Shown: piece by piece, positions 1 through 12,062 of the stretch
Position numbering within the stretch: the stretch's first letter is position 1
Layout: the number at the start of each line of letters is the position of its first letter
Assembly: GCF_000247695.1 (NCBI RefSeq)
Contig: NW_004624742.1
Coordinates: forward strand, 9,608,850-9,672,849
Reading direction: 5' to 3'
DNA from: Heterocephalus glaber
Taxonomy: Eukaryota; Chordata; Mammalia; Rodentia; Bathyergidae
Length of the DNA: 64,000 bases
Notes under the pieces: generated by a model
Told to the model about the DNA's origin: nothing
Seen by the model: only the letters and a program-made list of their open reading frames with translations
Database searches by the model: none
Translations under genes and position numbers: made by a program

Positions 1-729
1 GCCTTAATTTTCATTACAGTAGAATTTGCTTCCCATACAGCCACAGAAAGAAGGCATGGAGTTCCACGACATGCAAACAGTCGAGGAACTCTATCACTTC
101 CTTTCTTATTCATGTTACATTCATGTATTAAACAACCGCTAATGGTGAAAATGATGACATGGAAAGAAAGGAAATGATAAGGCAATCCACAGTTGCTTTT
201 CCTTTGAGTCTGTCCTTATGTATTAGAAATCTGAGAGGAGAGTGTTAATAGAATGTGTGTGTTAAATAATGACTGTTGAGTCATCTCCTGCAGCATTTCC
301 AATGTTTTGGTAATGAAACACATATGCATGTACATGAGGCACAATACAGTTGTATGATTTCAATGATTTCATATATGAGTTAAAGGCTCTCATATTACTT
401 TTAAAACTACCATCATAGAATACAAAGATAAATGACAAAACTCTTGCTAATAATTACAAATTTTAATTTTTAAATTTTTCTTTAAAAAGAGAGTAAAAAC
501 CATGACAAAAGAGATTACAAAACACAGGAAAAAGCTTTATCATTTAGTACATTTAGTGGCACTTGCTTCCTGCTTTTCTAAATGTTAATTTTACTCTAGG
601 TTTTATAGATTATATAGCACTGGTTCAAATGTCTTGATGGTACATGAAACCTGGAGAAGCAAAGAGCCTCTATTGAAAGTGGTATCTTTATGACCTTAAA
701 TTGATTTCCTTGACTTTGTCCATGGGTAT
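1..729. other. AT-rich unique sequence, no gene seen
   Basis: No recognisable exon, RNA gene or repeat. A short inverted repeat (GAGTTCC at 59-65, GGAACTC at 85-91) is too small to interpret. Confidence 0.5.
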
Positions 730-1171
730 TGTTATGTTTAGGATCAAAAATATACCCCCCAAAAGCTCATTATTTTGAAAGCTTGATGGCTGATTGACTT
801 TTCAGAAGTAAGTGAACAAAGATTCTAACTTCATCCAAGATTAATCTACTGCTAGCATTTTTGGGAGGTGACAGGAGCAGGAAGTAGGGCCTAGTTGAAG
901 GAAGTGAATCACAGAGGGGCATGATCTTAGAGATTATCTTTGCTTCTTGCCCCTTCAGCTACAGCTCTTTCTCTTTCTCCCTTCTCCCTAGCTGTTCTGG
1001 GGTAAGCAGCTTTTCTCTTCCATGACTTTCGTCATAATGTTTCTGCCTTGTTACAGGCCTAGAAGTGGTGGAGCCATGAACTAAAACCTCTGAAATTGAG
1101 CCAAAATAAATCTTTCCTCTTTTAAATTGTTTTTTTCAGGTGTTTTCTCACAGTGATGAAAAGCTGACACA
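730..1171 (+). mobile_element. Solo LTR, MaLR (ERVL-MaLR) type
   Basis: The 442-bp block starts TGTTATG and ends ACACA, so it has the TG...CA ends of an LTR. Near the left end is a run of C followed by AAAAGCTCA. Near the right end is GAGCCAAAATAAATC with an AATAAA polyadenylation signal, then a close of the type CACAGTGATGAAAAGCTGAC. These are hallmarks of mammalian MaLR LTRs (MST/MLT group). The flanks GGTAT and GGCAC agree at three of five bases, as expected for an old duplication. No internal region is present, so it is a solo LTR. The subfamily is not assigned. Confidence 0.72.
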
Positions 1172-1794
1172 GGCACCAAAATGAAAATGTGATTACTCAA
1201 AAATATTTGATCAATACCATCACATACGAATTTTCTTCTACCAGTTCTAAGCATAGACAGTTAAACCTTCTCCAAATGTTTGTTAAATGCTCAATTTTCT
1301 TTTTTCTGGTTATCCTATGCTCTTTAGTTTATTATGTATTTTACTCTTAAACCTTCACTTGTAATTATTTTGAGGTAAAGTATAGGATCAGGAAATTTTT
1401 TTCTCAAAGTGCTAAATCTTTAAGACTTTAGGTGTCTGTTGAGTCATATTACAACTCCTGAGTCTTTATTTGTGAGCTGCTTGTACACTTTTCTTTTGAC
1501 TTCTATCCGTGTCAGTCTTCTCATTGTCCACACTTCTGCTGGGTACTGCTCTACCTCCAGCTGGGCTCTCTGTTCCCAAGACACCAATCACTCCAAGATC
1601 TCCTTTACAGAACTTGCCTCTTCTACCTCCTCCTCTCATCTACTGCCTTTTCCACCTGAAATTACCATTTAATTCTCCTATGGAGCTTTCTCAGTCTCAC
1701 TCTACCTCCCAATGATGACGGACCCACTGAAAAGATGTCCAAGTACTTTGTAACTATTACACACTATACACATCTGTTTATGTCATTTTAATTG
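1172..1794. other. Unique sequence, no gene seen
   Basis: Pyrimidine-rich stretch near 1500-1720 with two overlapping short open frames. They lack homology I recognise and lack splice context, and are treated as chance. Confidence 0.5.
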
Positions 1795-1985
1795 CATTGG
1801 TGATAGTTAATACTTGCTTAGGATTTAGTCTATACCAGCCACTGTTGAAACTTCATTTATAGTCTTGCAACAATTTATTGAGGAAATTAGCTAGTATTTC
1901 CCATTTACAGATGAGAAAACTGAGGAACAGAGAGAGCAACTAGTCAAATAGCTAACAAGTGGTGGAGGTGGAATTCCAACCCAGC
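1795..1985 (+). mobile_element. MIR SINE fragment
   Basis: Contains the MIR core and tail: CCATTTACAGATGAGAAAAC, then a GAGG...CAGAGAG segment and an AGTGG...GGAATTC-like end. MIRs are ancient mammalian tRNA-derived SINEs, normally inactive. Confidence 0.8.
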
Positions 1986-3735
1986 AACTATTTTATCTTT
2001 TCTAGAAGAGACACTGGAAAGTTTCATCATATGGTACATTTCTATGTAATCATACTGATAATTAACTTGTATTTACAAAAGCTGTACTTCTCTATGTCCA
2101 TGGGAAAGGGAGGAGCAGAACCTAATAATCTTCATATTAGGAATTATTGCCTATCAGAAAAATCCACCCCCTTTTTGTCTCTATGGTTTTGGCTTGTTCA
2201 ATGTTGCCTTTTAATTTTGGACGACAGACTTCTCTGGGAAATCCCATTTTACTTTGAATTTCCACCCAAGACAAGACGGAAGCATGAAGAGCCTACATGC
2301 CTTTGCTCTCTCCTCCAGATGCTTATCCTAACTGTGTGACCACCAGCCTACATGACTGCACTGCAATCCACTTGGAACTTCCTAGCAGGACCACCCAGAA
2401 GCTGCAGCTGGTGCGGAGTGGTGGCCGCCTGTTTACATGAGAATATGAACCCAAGGAATGGACAGTACCTGCTTTCTGCTGTCAGCCAAACCCTGATCGC
2501 CTGGAAAGACCAGTGTGTAATCTAGAAATATTCCTAGGTTTTAGGCCCCAGCTATTTGCCAGATGCAGAAGTGTTTCCTTCCCAAACTGGGACAGAGGAA
2601 AGCTCCCAGGGTGCTGCTGGCTGCCCTTTGTCCAGCAGAGCCAGCTGTAGTTCTGGAAACGTGGGTCGGACGGACTCCAAATGTGCTGATCCTCAGATAG
2701 AACACATTGAAAGAGCCATTTTCTCATACAAAGACTTTCCGTTGAATCATATCCTATGCACTATCTCTGGCTTCTCAGGGAGGAACAACGCTGAACTTGT
2801 AGTGAAAAAATGTGTCCTTAAAACCTTTGCCTGAATCTTTTGTGAACAGCCAAGTTCATGCCTGGCCACCACCCCAAGAGGGCATTTGGCAATCGTCACA
2901 AGCTGAAAGCCTTTCTGGCCGGATGAATAACAGCCTCTGGAAAGGCTGACTTGGGGAGGAGGGCACCATGGAAGCAGGGAGAGTTGTACAGAGCTGCTAG
3001 TAATGCCATTATCACATACTTAGGGAACAGATTTTTTTTTTTTTTCTAAATAGATTATCTTACCTCTACGTTTTTATAAACCAAATCCTTTTGTACAATG
3101 TTGTTTCCGAACTCTTTAGAGAAATCACAATGTAAAGAGTGTCTGTAGCAGATCACTTTGTAAAACAATGAGAATAATCACTCCTCAGGACATCTGCTTC
3201 CCAGCAAGTTCAGATGTTCAGGAAGATCAAGTTGCCTTAAATTGAGTGGGACCTGTACTAACAGCTTTGTCTCTTCCTCTTTGTCCTTTTAACTAGGCCA
3301 CCCCACACACCCTCTACTGCATGCTGCAGCTGTACCTGGAAAGAGCAGGGAGAAGTCAAGCCTGGAGAGAAATGTCACCAGGAAAAGAGCCTTTTCCTCT
3401 CTTGTTAGGCAAAGAGCACAGAATCTTTGGAGATGGAGTCTTGAAAAGAACAGCAAAGTAAAATATGTTGAATTGGTACCATGTCCAAGATATTTAATTA
3501 CACAACAACTAAGCCAGAGAAGAAGGAAATGAGATAACACTAAATGAATAGCCACTCTCTATGGAGCTTAGGATTGCCATGTTTAGCAAATAATAATATA
3601 GGATATCTAGTAAAATGTGAATGTCAGCTAAACAAAAACTAGTTTTTAATATACTATGTCCCACACAATATCTGAGACATAGTAAAAAAAATGTGTATCT
3701 GAAATTCTAATTTGACTGATTGCCCTGTATTTCAC
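1986..3735. other. Repeat-poor unique sequence
   Basis: No element is recognised apart from a T13 run near 3032. The part from about 2340 to 2960 is richer in GC than its surroundings and free of recognisable repeats, so it could hold a conserved non-coding element. Open frames of 81-126 codons here show no family features. Confidence 0.45.
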
Positions 3736-3915
3736 CTGGCAACTTTACTTATAATAATTCTAAGAAGTAAGAATATTCCCATTTTATAGCCAATGAAACT
3801 AAGACCCAGAGACATTTAGAAATTTGCCTGACTGTCAGAATTGAGATAAAAATCCGGTTCTCTGTGATTGTAAATCCTATACATCAACAGCTATACAATA
3901 CAGTCACTTCATTCT
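3736..3915 (+). mobile_element. MIR SINE fragment
   Basis: The phrase CCCATTTTATAGCCAATGAA followed by AAGACCCAGAGA matches the conserved MIR segment usually read as CCATTTTACAGATGAGGAAA. The remaining tail is diverged. Confidence 0.7.
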
Positions 3916-4110
3916 ATCTGATAGAGTAAGTTTTTCTTTGGTTAAATAAGCTGCCTCAAGAGAAAAGAGCTAGTTTCAATTTTAAATACTAAATATGTAT
4001 TAATAATCCAAAACCCTGTATTACTACTGGAGAGGGGAAAGAATGCATTACCCCATTACCCAGTAGTTTAAGAACCAAGGCCTATCTGGACAGAAAAATA
4101 TATTGTAGTA

Positions 4111-4153
4111 GAGAAGATAGGGGGAAGGAAAGGAGGGAGGGAAGGGGAGAGAG

Positions 4154-4193
<40 letters not shown>
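4111..4193. repeat. Polypurine tract ending in (AG)n microsatellite
   Basis: About 83 bases of almost pure A/G on the + strand. The first half is GGAAGG/GGGA-like; from 4159 to 4192 it is an uninterrupted AG dinucleotide repeat of 17 units. Likely polymorphic in length. Confidence 0.95.
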
Positions 4194-4194
<1 letters not shown>

Positions 4195-4576
4195 TCCAGT
4201 CAATAGCCGGTCTCAAGTTTTTAAATAACAACATAGCCTTAGGGTTGCCTCTGCAGAGAAAGGGAAATTGGTGACCAAACTCAGTGTCTCCAAGGAAATA
4301 GATTCTTCCCAGTAGGTCAGCACCCACCTTTCTGTGGTGTCCCCAGCACCTTCAGCCCCTGGCTCTAGGTCATGCAAAGACTTTCAGGACCCCACAGTGG
4401 TTTTTCTGTCATGTGGCTGACCTCACCATTGTTTTGAGTGACAGTGTCCAATGATCAAATGTCACTTCCCTCCCTTGGGTCTCCATGGCTGCTCCCTCCA
4501 GTAAAGAAGATAATCAGGAAGGATTTCACTTAAGGCAGAATCTAAGGTAGCAAGCATTACAAGCCCCCCAAATTAT

Positions 4577-4800
4577 AATAATCATAAAGTAATATTTGAG
4601 TACATTCTTTCTGTCAATCACTGTATCAGGAGCTTTGTAAATATGATTCCTAAACATCACAGGAGAACAACAAGGTAGGAATTATGACCTCTACCTTATA
4701 GATGGAACACAGGCTCAAAGACCATTAAGAGATGTGCTGAATGTCAGACAGCTAACAGGAAGGCTCATTTAATCTGAAATCCTGTTCTTTTATAGCACCC
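4577..4800 (+). mobile_element. MIR SINE, fairly complete
   Basis: Follows MIR order from an ATTTGAG... start, through CACTGT and TTTGTAAATATG, GGTAGGAATTATGA, ACCTTATAGATGGAACACAG, to a CAGACAGCTAAC...tail. Diverged but collinear. Confidence 0.78.
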
Positions 4801-7800
4801 AGTTCCCTCCTTAAAACAAAGGGAATCAGAGCCCTTCTTCCCTCCCCGCAGGGCAGGAAGGGAACTTCACCTCTAAACAGCAAGCAGAAAGAGAGGATGT
4901 TTAGGACCTTAGTGAAAAAAAGCAGGCTGAATCCAATACCATCCTCTTATCTCTTAATTGAAGACAGCAGTACACAGGCCCACTTTCATAGCTAACATCA
5001 AAACTAGAAATTGACACGGTGCAAATGTATATCTAATAGTATAGCTTGCAGTGTGATTCCTTTTCCTGTATTATCCTTAAAAAATAGAAAAGATTTGGAA
5101 AGAGCAGCTTAGAAATGGACATACTTACACAGAAAGCTTATATTTTCGTAGTAAAGGGCTTTTTTTAAAGCTGAAGTTCTGTTTTTGATAAGAAAAAGCT
5201 TTTTAGAATGCCTTTTAGATAGCGTTGTATATTTATATTTACAGTCAGTTCTTTCTTCATTTGTTTCTCGTGGGCAACAATGCTAAGTTTCCCTGCATAT
5301 CTACCAACAGTTAACATTTTGCTTCTGAAAATTATCCATTAAAATTTTATCAATTTTGTATTTTGGTGAGACAGTATGAGGAAATCCCATCGTGAAATTA
5401 GATTTTTTCTTTTACATCAGGCGCCCAGTCAGCAATCCAATCCCATGTATTTCTACTGAGACATTAGAGTTTGATATAATTTTGGGCAGAAAACATTTTA
5501 AAAACGAAACAATTGAATTTTCTAGATGGTCTTGGGGACCACTTAGCTTAAGAGAATACACTTCCAAATCAAAAGCCTTTCAATCATTTTAAATATTATT
5601 TGGATGATATTTGCTCTGTGTGTAGTAGCAGTTTGAATTTGTATTGAATGTCTGACCAGCTCATGCACACATAGATGATGTATGAAATTATTATTTCATA
5701 TTTTTCTAGTGTTTGCATTGCAAGTGACATCTGGTTGACAGGAACTTGGAGAAATGGGATACGAAGTGAATGCTGTAGTTACCACAAGCATCATATTTAT
5801 CAAAAGGTTTAAGGTTGGCCTGTCTTTGTCTAACATATGAAACTTGGAACAGTGACTGGGAAGCACCACGTTGTTTCAAAGTTGCATGTGTTTTCTAACT
5901 AAGTTGTTTAGTAAAAAGAGTAGTCAAAGAATAAACACTAATTGTATTATTTGTTCTGCTCCTGAAACTAAATATTATACATCCTAATTTTAAGAAAACA
6001 CACTTAAATTAAATTTGACATAATTTCCATACATTTTGCTTGTATTCAAAAAATTTACAGATTTCATGTTAGAAAAGCATGCATTTTGAGCACTATTCAT
6101 TATTACTCAGAAAAGGCAATGTGGGAGGAAAAACAGCTCACTGCATTTTAAATTTTATTTTGTAATCTGTAAATGTGCAAAAGACTGAAGTAAGACATGT
6201 GAAAACATGTACTACGATGTTTGCAAGCTCTGACCCCGTAGCAGTACACACTTATATGCAGTCTCTTGTATTTTCCCTTTTCTTGGGGATCATGGTGCAA
6301 ATCCTTAATTGTCATGAGAAATATCATTCATTTAACAAAGATTTATGAGTCTATTAGTGATTGAGGACCAGTCAGGTGCCAGAATATGCAGAGGTACCAG
6401 GCAATCCTTGTTCTTAGTAAACTGATAGTGAGGTACCAGAGGAGCTCAAAAAGAAATAACTAAGTACAATACAGAGTTACAGGTACCATGATAACAGAAT
6501 AGAATCATTGATAAAATGGGAGCAAATTGGTGATGGTGAAATGTGTTATATACATATACCAACCTCCTACAGTGAATGTAATCACTATGTACTGCAAACA
6601 CGGACCAATAAAAGTTCAAAAATGGTGACAGTGGTCCATCTGCTACTGATAGGGAAATGAAGAAGGTAGCATGGAGACCGTTATTAAATACTTTCAGCAT
6701 ATCAAAGTGAGACTCACTTATTTTTTGAAACTCGAAAATTTCAGTAAATTAAAAAATTGTGAAATTCATTATTTTTCTTATCACTTAAAGGCAAATATTG
6801 TAAATATTTCCTTCCAGGATTTTCTCAATATTTATTAAATTTTGTAAGCATCATGGATAATATTGCAGATATACTACATATATTAAAAATACTATGGTTC
6901 TTTAAAAAACCATGACATCATTACTGAATATAATTCCATGGTATTTAACTCTTCCTATATGTAGTTATTAATGATCATATGATAGTCTGATTAATATTAA
7001 ATACTATAAATTAGCCATATTCTATTAGGATGTTTGCTTTGCTTTCCATTTCCTTCATCCAACAATAAATCGATGGCTTTTGAGAAAAAGGTATTCAGGA
7101 TAAAAGGTATGCACCTCCAATGATGAGATTCCTGCCATCAAATCAAGATGTAATATCATCAATATTATAAAGGCAAGTAATATTTATTCATCATCAGCTA
7201 CAATGCTATATACTTTGCCTGCACACTGAGTTTAAATTTAATTCTCACTTTTGTCCAGATGCATGATTTCCAGAAATTAGTTAATACCTCTGATCTTCAG
7301 CTTCCTCAATTACGAATTGGCACAACACACATTGATTTAATAATATTAAGGTCATATCATGTATAAAGTGTTTTGGTAAGCATAGAAGATTCAAGACCAG
7401 TATGACATGTCCCATGTCTTTGAGGAGCTAGCTGATGGTCTAATGGCAGGGTTGAACATGGAGGTGGGCTTGACAGGTCCCAGGGGAACACATTTCTTCT
7501 GTTAGAGGAGCATTAGAGCTGGATCTGGGGTAATGAGAAGCAGGTTTTAACTTGCTGTTCTTCTACAATAGTATCCATCTTTTGCTCATCAAGCTATCAT
7601 AGACCCAGTGTTGTACATAATTTCCCTGTCCTGAAGAAGCTTACCAGCTAATTTTGATTATAATGCCTAGAAGAATGTAGCATCTGTTCTATAGATAAAC
7701 ACACTAACTTGCATAAGAAGTGATGGTGTCAGTAGGAGGTGATTGTGTTCAGCCAGAGTCCTTCCAGGTAAGAGAAGTGTCCTGCACTGTGAACAGAATC

Positions 7801-8287
7801 CTGGTGACCCAATAATGGCCATTTTTCAACACTGAATTTTTAAGCCTCATTAAATAAAACTGTTACTAAAATGGCTGGGTTTTATACTTGGACCTTGGTA
7901 TTGAGAAATATACAGACATATTCTGTAATCTGATTTGTACCTGCACATATTAAATCCCTCTCTGCTAAAAAAAAACCCCCAAAATCTATATCTAACACTA
8001 GACTACTCAGACCTAATGGCAAATTTTCGAGTGTTAATAATTTATCAATTTAAGATGCTTCAGACATCACTAAAACTGTCATTTGAACTAGAAAGGTAAT
8101 TTTAGCAAATTTTTCATCATCTTTCTTATACAAAATTCTACCTAAAAGTATATACCAAGTTTCACCAAATTTTGAAAAGTAAATATATTTGCAAATGTCA
8201 CAATATATTTTAAATATATCTGCAAATGGACTCCAATTTGAAAAATAAAATAATCTACATCTCTTGTCTCTTGTTCTAAATCAATGG
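4801..8287. other. AT-rich unique and poorly resolved sequence
   Basis: No exon or RNA gene seen. Parts near 6330-6440 and 7360-7450 resemble very old mammalian interspersed repeats of the 'caacaaatatttattgag' kind, and 6740-7040 resembles decayed L1 sequence. None of these could be named with confidence. Confidence 0.4.
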
Positions 8288-8705
8288 TGTATCAATTAGA
8301 TAGTGCCATAAAACTGCTGCATAACAACCAGTCCCAAAATTCAGTGGCTCAAAACAATCATTTATTTACTTCTTAAGAGCTGACTTAACTGAGATTTGGC
8401 TGGCCTGACCTCATCACAGATAGTGTTGGCTCTGTCCTATGTGTCTCATACTCTTCTTGGGTATCTGTGTGATAGTTTAGGCATATCCTCTTAGTGATGA
8501 CAGCCACCAATGACCAAGTCTAATTATTTTTCAAACCTCTGTTTGTAGCATACCTGCTAATATCCTCCTGGGCAGAGTGCAGTATGTCATCTAGCCACAC
8601 CCAAAATCAAGTCTTGGCGGAGCTCTGCCTAGTTACTTTCATCTAGATACAGAGAGAGCTGAATAAGAGCCATTAATGCAAACTGCTCTAACTGGCCATA
8701 ACATT
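8288..8705 (-). mobile_element. Probable old LTR, MLT1-like
   Basis: The start TGTATCAATTAGATAGTGCC, then CTGCATAACAACCAGTCCC and AGTGGCTCAAAACAATCATT, match the inverted form of a widespread mammalian LTR consensus that I attribute to the MLT1/MaLR group. The right edge is uncertain. Orientation is inferred from the consensus. Confidence 0.45.
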
Positions 8706-8779
8706 TCTCTATGAAGAAAATGGAGTCTAAATCCAAGTCCTAATTTATTTTTCATTTATTATATGTTTTATATGCTTTC

Positions 8780-9003
8780 TATATTTCAGTGACTGACTTT
8801 TTACCTCACTGTCTTCCTGTAATCCTATAAAATACAATTGAATGTCCCTATCACACGAATGAAGAAATGGAGACTCAGAGATATTGAATAACATGTTTAA
8901 GCTTTTGTGGCTTCTCATTGGCAGAGGCAGTGGCAGAAATTAAATCCTTTCTATGGACTCTGAGCTTTGACAACTGCTCTTTTTACTATGTAATACTACC
9001 TCT
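8780..9003 (+). mobile_element. MIR SINE
   Basis: AATGAAGAAATGGAGACTCA, then a TTGAATAACATG segment and the terminal CTCTTTTTACTATGTAATAC, which corresponds to the MIR end 'ctcttaaccactatgctatac'. Confidence 0.75.
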
Positions 9004-9034
9004 AAGTAAAATTTCAATTGTAAAATTTAAGAAC

Positions 9035-9190
9035 AGGAAAGAATTGTAAAATTCATCTTATTTAATCTTATTTTATAGGTGAGAAACTGAGCCATGGGCA
9101 CATAATTTTCAAATATCTATCACACTAGTTAATAGAAAATTGAGAAACTAGAACCTAGGTTTCCTGATTCCTCGTTTTCTCCATAGTTGT
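9035..9190 (+). mobile_element. MIR SINE fragment
   Basis: TTATTTTATAGGTGAGAAAC and TGAGCCATGGGCACA match the conserved MIR segment. It lies only about 30 bases after the preceding MIR in the same orientation, so a duplicated or tandemly inserted pair. Confidence 0.7.
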
Positions 9191-9967
9191 GTATTTGGAC
9201 AACCATTTTACACATATAGTTTTTTATATGGGCAACAATTTACTGTGCTAGGGACTGTATGGGTCCTGTTGATAAAATTCTATCACAGTTACAGCAAGGA
9301 TGAGAAATGGAACATCATGTGACACAATGGATGTCTTTGTTTTCTTAAAATATTAGCAAAAATGAGATTCTGAACTCTTTGGACTATGTCTACCAAAGGA
9401 TAGGTCAGATTTGCTCTTTGGCACTGACCACATTCCACATTTCCTAGAGGCCCAGTTGGTTCAGCAGGCTGCAGGGCAGCTGTGCAGCAGCCCGGAGGCC
9501 ACCACTGAGGCGGAAGGTGGGCAACTAGTGTGTTTTGGCAGCTGTGTAACAGTGCAGAAATCACACCGCTGCCAGGACCCAACTGAATTAGAGCTGACCT
9601 TAAGATGGATTTTACAAACTATTCAAGCAGATCTCTCTTTTTGGAAACTTTTCAGAGTAAAAAAGGAGAAAACAATAAAATGCTTCCAATTTGCAGTCCC
9701 TCCCTCTGAGATCTGCTGCTTGCAGCCTCCACACTCTCCCCAGTCCTGAGTCATTATCCCCAGTGGGTCCTGCAGGCATCAGACAGATGGAAAACAAGGG
9801 AAATGCGGCATAGAGCTCCTTGCATAGGATCAGAACTGGCCTAGGCACTGTGCTGGTCTCAATGTATTAGCCTTGAGAAAAGGAGGTGGGTGGCAGGGTA
9901 GTTGGAGGAGGCCCTCGCTGGGTGCAGAAAGTTACTGGGTCAGCATCCAGCCTTTCACTCTCAAAAA
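9191..9967. other. GC-richer unique block
   Basis: A 112-codon open frame (9411-9749) and opposing frames occur here, but they overlap each other, carry no motif I recognise and have no supporting splice or promoter context. The block 9400-9960 is free of recognisable repeats. Confidence 0.4.
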
Positions 9968-10040
9968 TAATCATGTAAACCAGGGCCTAGCACATAGTAG
10001 GTGCTAAGTAAATATTTGTTGAATGAACGATGGGTGAATG
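9968..10040 (+). mobile_element. L2 LINE 3' end
   Basis: CCTAGCACATAGTAGGTGCT followed by AAGTAAATATTTGTTGAATG is the classic 3' terminus of L2, ending in GAATGAA-like short repeats. Confidence 0.85.
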
Positions 10041-10261
10041 AATAACTATCGCTCTTAGTGTTACTGCCTGTCTGGTTGTGTTTCCGCTGATTTCAAAGTA
10101 AACCTGTTTGGCTCAGGGGCTCATTTCATAGAGGACAATGATTTAGGATCTGTATTCAGTCATTTGACCAAAATGTTTGCGTGCTTACTGTGTTTCAGGC
10201 ATCAGAGATACAATATTTGGCAAAAGCACATGCGATTGTTTCTCTTGTGGAGCTTACAGTC

Positions 10262-10480
10262 TCATGAAGTAAATCAGACATGGGCTTTGAACCCTGACAC
10301 TATCATTTATTACTGTTTGACTGTGTATGGAGACATATATATCTATCTATCTCCTTGTGCCTCAGTGTCCTCAAAAATATAACAGTTGTACTGAATTCTA
10401 TTTTATGTATATGCTTGTATGTATAGCACTTGGGATATTGTCTGTCAGTTAATAAGCACTACATAAAATGTTTGGGAATG
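10262..10480 (-). mobile_element. MIR SINE, inverted
   Basis: Reads TTGTGCCTCAGTGTCCTCAA (inverse of the MIR 'gaggaaactgaggcac' core), then TATAGCACTTGGGATATTGT and AATAAGCACTACATAAA, the inverted MIR start. Confidence 0.75.
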
Positions 10481-10485
10481 CCTTG

Positions 10486-10592
10486 TATACTGTCGTGAGG
10501 ATTAAATGTAAAAATTCATGTGAGCACTGAGTACGTCGGGGGCATACATTAAGAACTTCATAAATAGTAGTTATTTGATTTTTATAGGTGGC
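10486..10592 (-). mobile_element. MIR SINE fragment, inverted
   Basis: CGTGAGGATTAAATGTAAAA and a following GAGCACTGAGTACG...ATAAATAGTAG reproduce the inverted MIR 5' half, immediately after another inverted MIR. Confidence 0.7.
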
Positions 10593-11934
10593 TTTAAACA
10601 TTATAGCAATTCTAAAGTTGATGTGGAGAAAGTGGGAAGAAGTAAGCAGTGGATTGGAACGAGAATAATGCTAGGTCTCATGTAACTTAAAAATCGAATC
10701 TATTTTCTTATTCTTAAACAGATACTTTGAACAACACGTTTACATACACAGATAATCATACACACACGAACACTTCTAATAGTATTTTCAAAGGTACATT
10801 TAGAAGGACAGGTGACTATGCACCTAAAATCCTCCAAAAAGTTGATACTCATTATTCTAGATTCACATTCCATTCTATAGGCACAGTTATTCTACCTCCT
10901 TGAATTTCTCAGAAGACCATGAGTTTACACCACACCAGATAGGGTATCTCTGTGTATGGGAGTGGGAGCCCCTGTCTGCTCTCGAGGGATTCTTCCTTAG
11001 CCTCAGAGCCTGCCAAAATCTGCAGCATGATCTATTTTCATTCACACTCATGCTCCTTTCTTATATCAAGTGTTTCTATCTCAGTATTGCCCTGTTCCTT
11101 TGGATCCAATGAAACCATTAGAGATCTGGCATTAATCATTCTTAATTTTATCCCCTTCTTCCTTTCCCACTGGATTTGTGCTAGGGCCTCTCCTCTTGTA
11201 CAGAATCACTCCAACCTGCTATTTCTCCTCTGTGGGCTTCTTCTTCCATTTGAATAGCTCACTCATAAACAGTATCATCGAGACTGAAGATAAGTAGATG
11301 CACAAGTGCCTCTGCACTTGAAGCCTCCCATCTGGGCGAATCCTCATCCTCTCACTGAAGCCTGTCTAGGGCTTAAGTTTCCACAGCCCTCTTCAGCAAA
11401 AGAGGGACATTGGCTCCCTCCTCACTTCCATTGCATATCTGTGAATGTGAATGTGGTGCACAGGGGCTTCCACAAGGCTCTGCCTCTGCCGCTCACCCAG
11501 CCCATGCCTGTGCTGGCAGAATAGGAGAGCAGCCACCTGGGGAAGAAGAGGAGAGGTGACTAGAGGAACATTAGAACACACACCATAAGGGGCCACAACA
11601 TAAGAACAACTGAGTCACAGTCAGTACAAGTAAGAAAATTTATTATAAGCAAAATTGCAAAGGGTTGTTCTCAGTTTTCACAAAAACCAGGAGAGAAAAA
11701 AAGTGTCCTTATACCGCAGCTGGAGAGAGTTTTGCTAAACACACAGGAGAAGCACTTGACAGGGGATGTCAATAAACCCAGAAACAAGCAACCAAGTAAG
11801 TTCCCGAAAGCTGTGTTAAAAAATGAAGGGCAGTTTATTCTGAATGGCTTAGAAAGGGTTTCCTGGAGGTGAGGTTGAGTGGGGTGGAGTTGGACCAGAC
11901 AAATACATACCATCTTGGAAGTGGAAGGGATGGT
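10593..11934. other. Unique sequence, no gene seen
   Basis: Several open frames of 66-101 codons on both strands between 10900 and 11960 overlap each other and show no recognisable domain. The pyrimidine-rich zone 11040-11250 has no identified repeat. Confidence 0.4.
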
Positions 11935-12062
11935 AAGGACCCACACCGTCTGTTTCACACAAGAGGCACGGCATAGATTTGCCTAAGGTTACGAGGCTAG
12001 TTAGAGTTTGATATTGCAGGCTTCCCTACTCTAATTCCAGCACTCTTTCTTGGAGCCCCAAT
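11935..12062 (+). mobile_element. MIR SINE 3' portion
   Basis: TTGCCTAAGGTTACGAGGCT, then AGTTAGAGTTTGATATT and CTCTAATTCCAGCACTCTTT match the MIR segment from 'cttgcccaaggtcacacagct' to its end. Confidence 0.75.

Noticed and set aside
59..91. Short inverted repeat GAGTTCC/GGAACTC
   Set aside because: A seven-base stem with a 19-base loop is expected by chance.
1959..2339. 126-codon frame
   Set aside because: It starts in a MIR tail and shows no domain, promoter or conserved context.
9411..9749. 112-codon frame in GC-richer DNA
   Set aside because: An opposing frame overlaps it and no motif is recognisable; kept only as part of a unique block.
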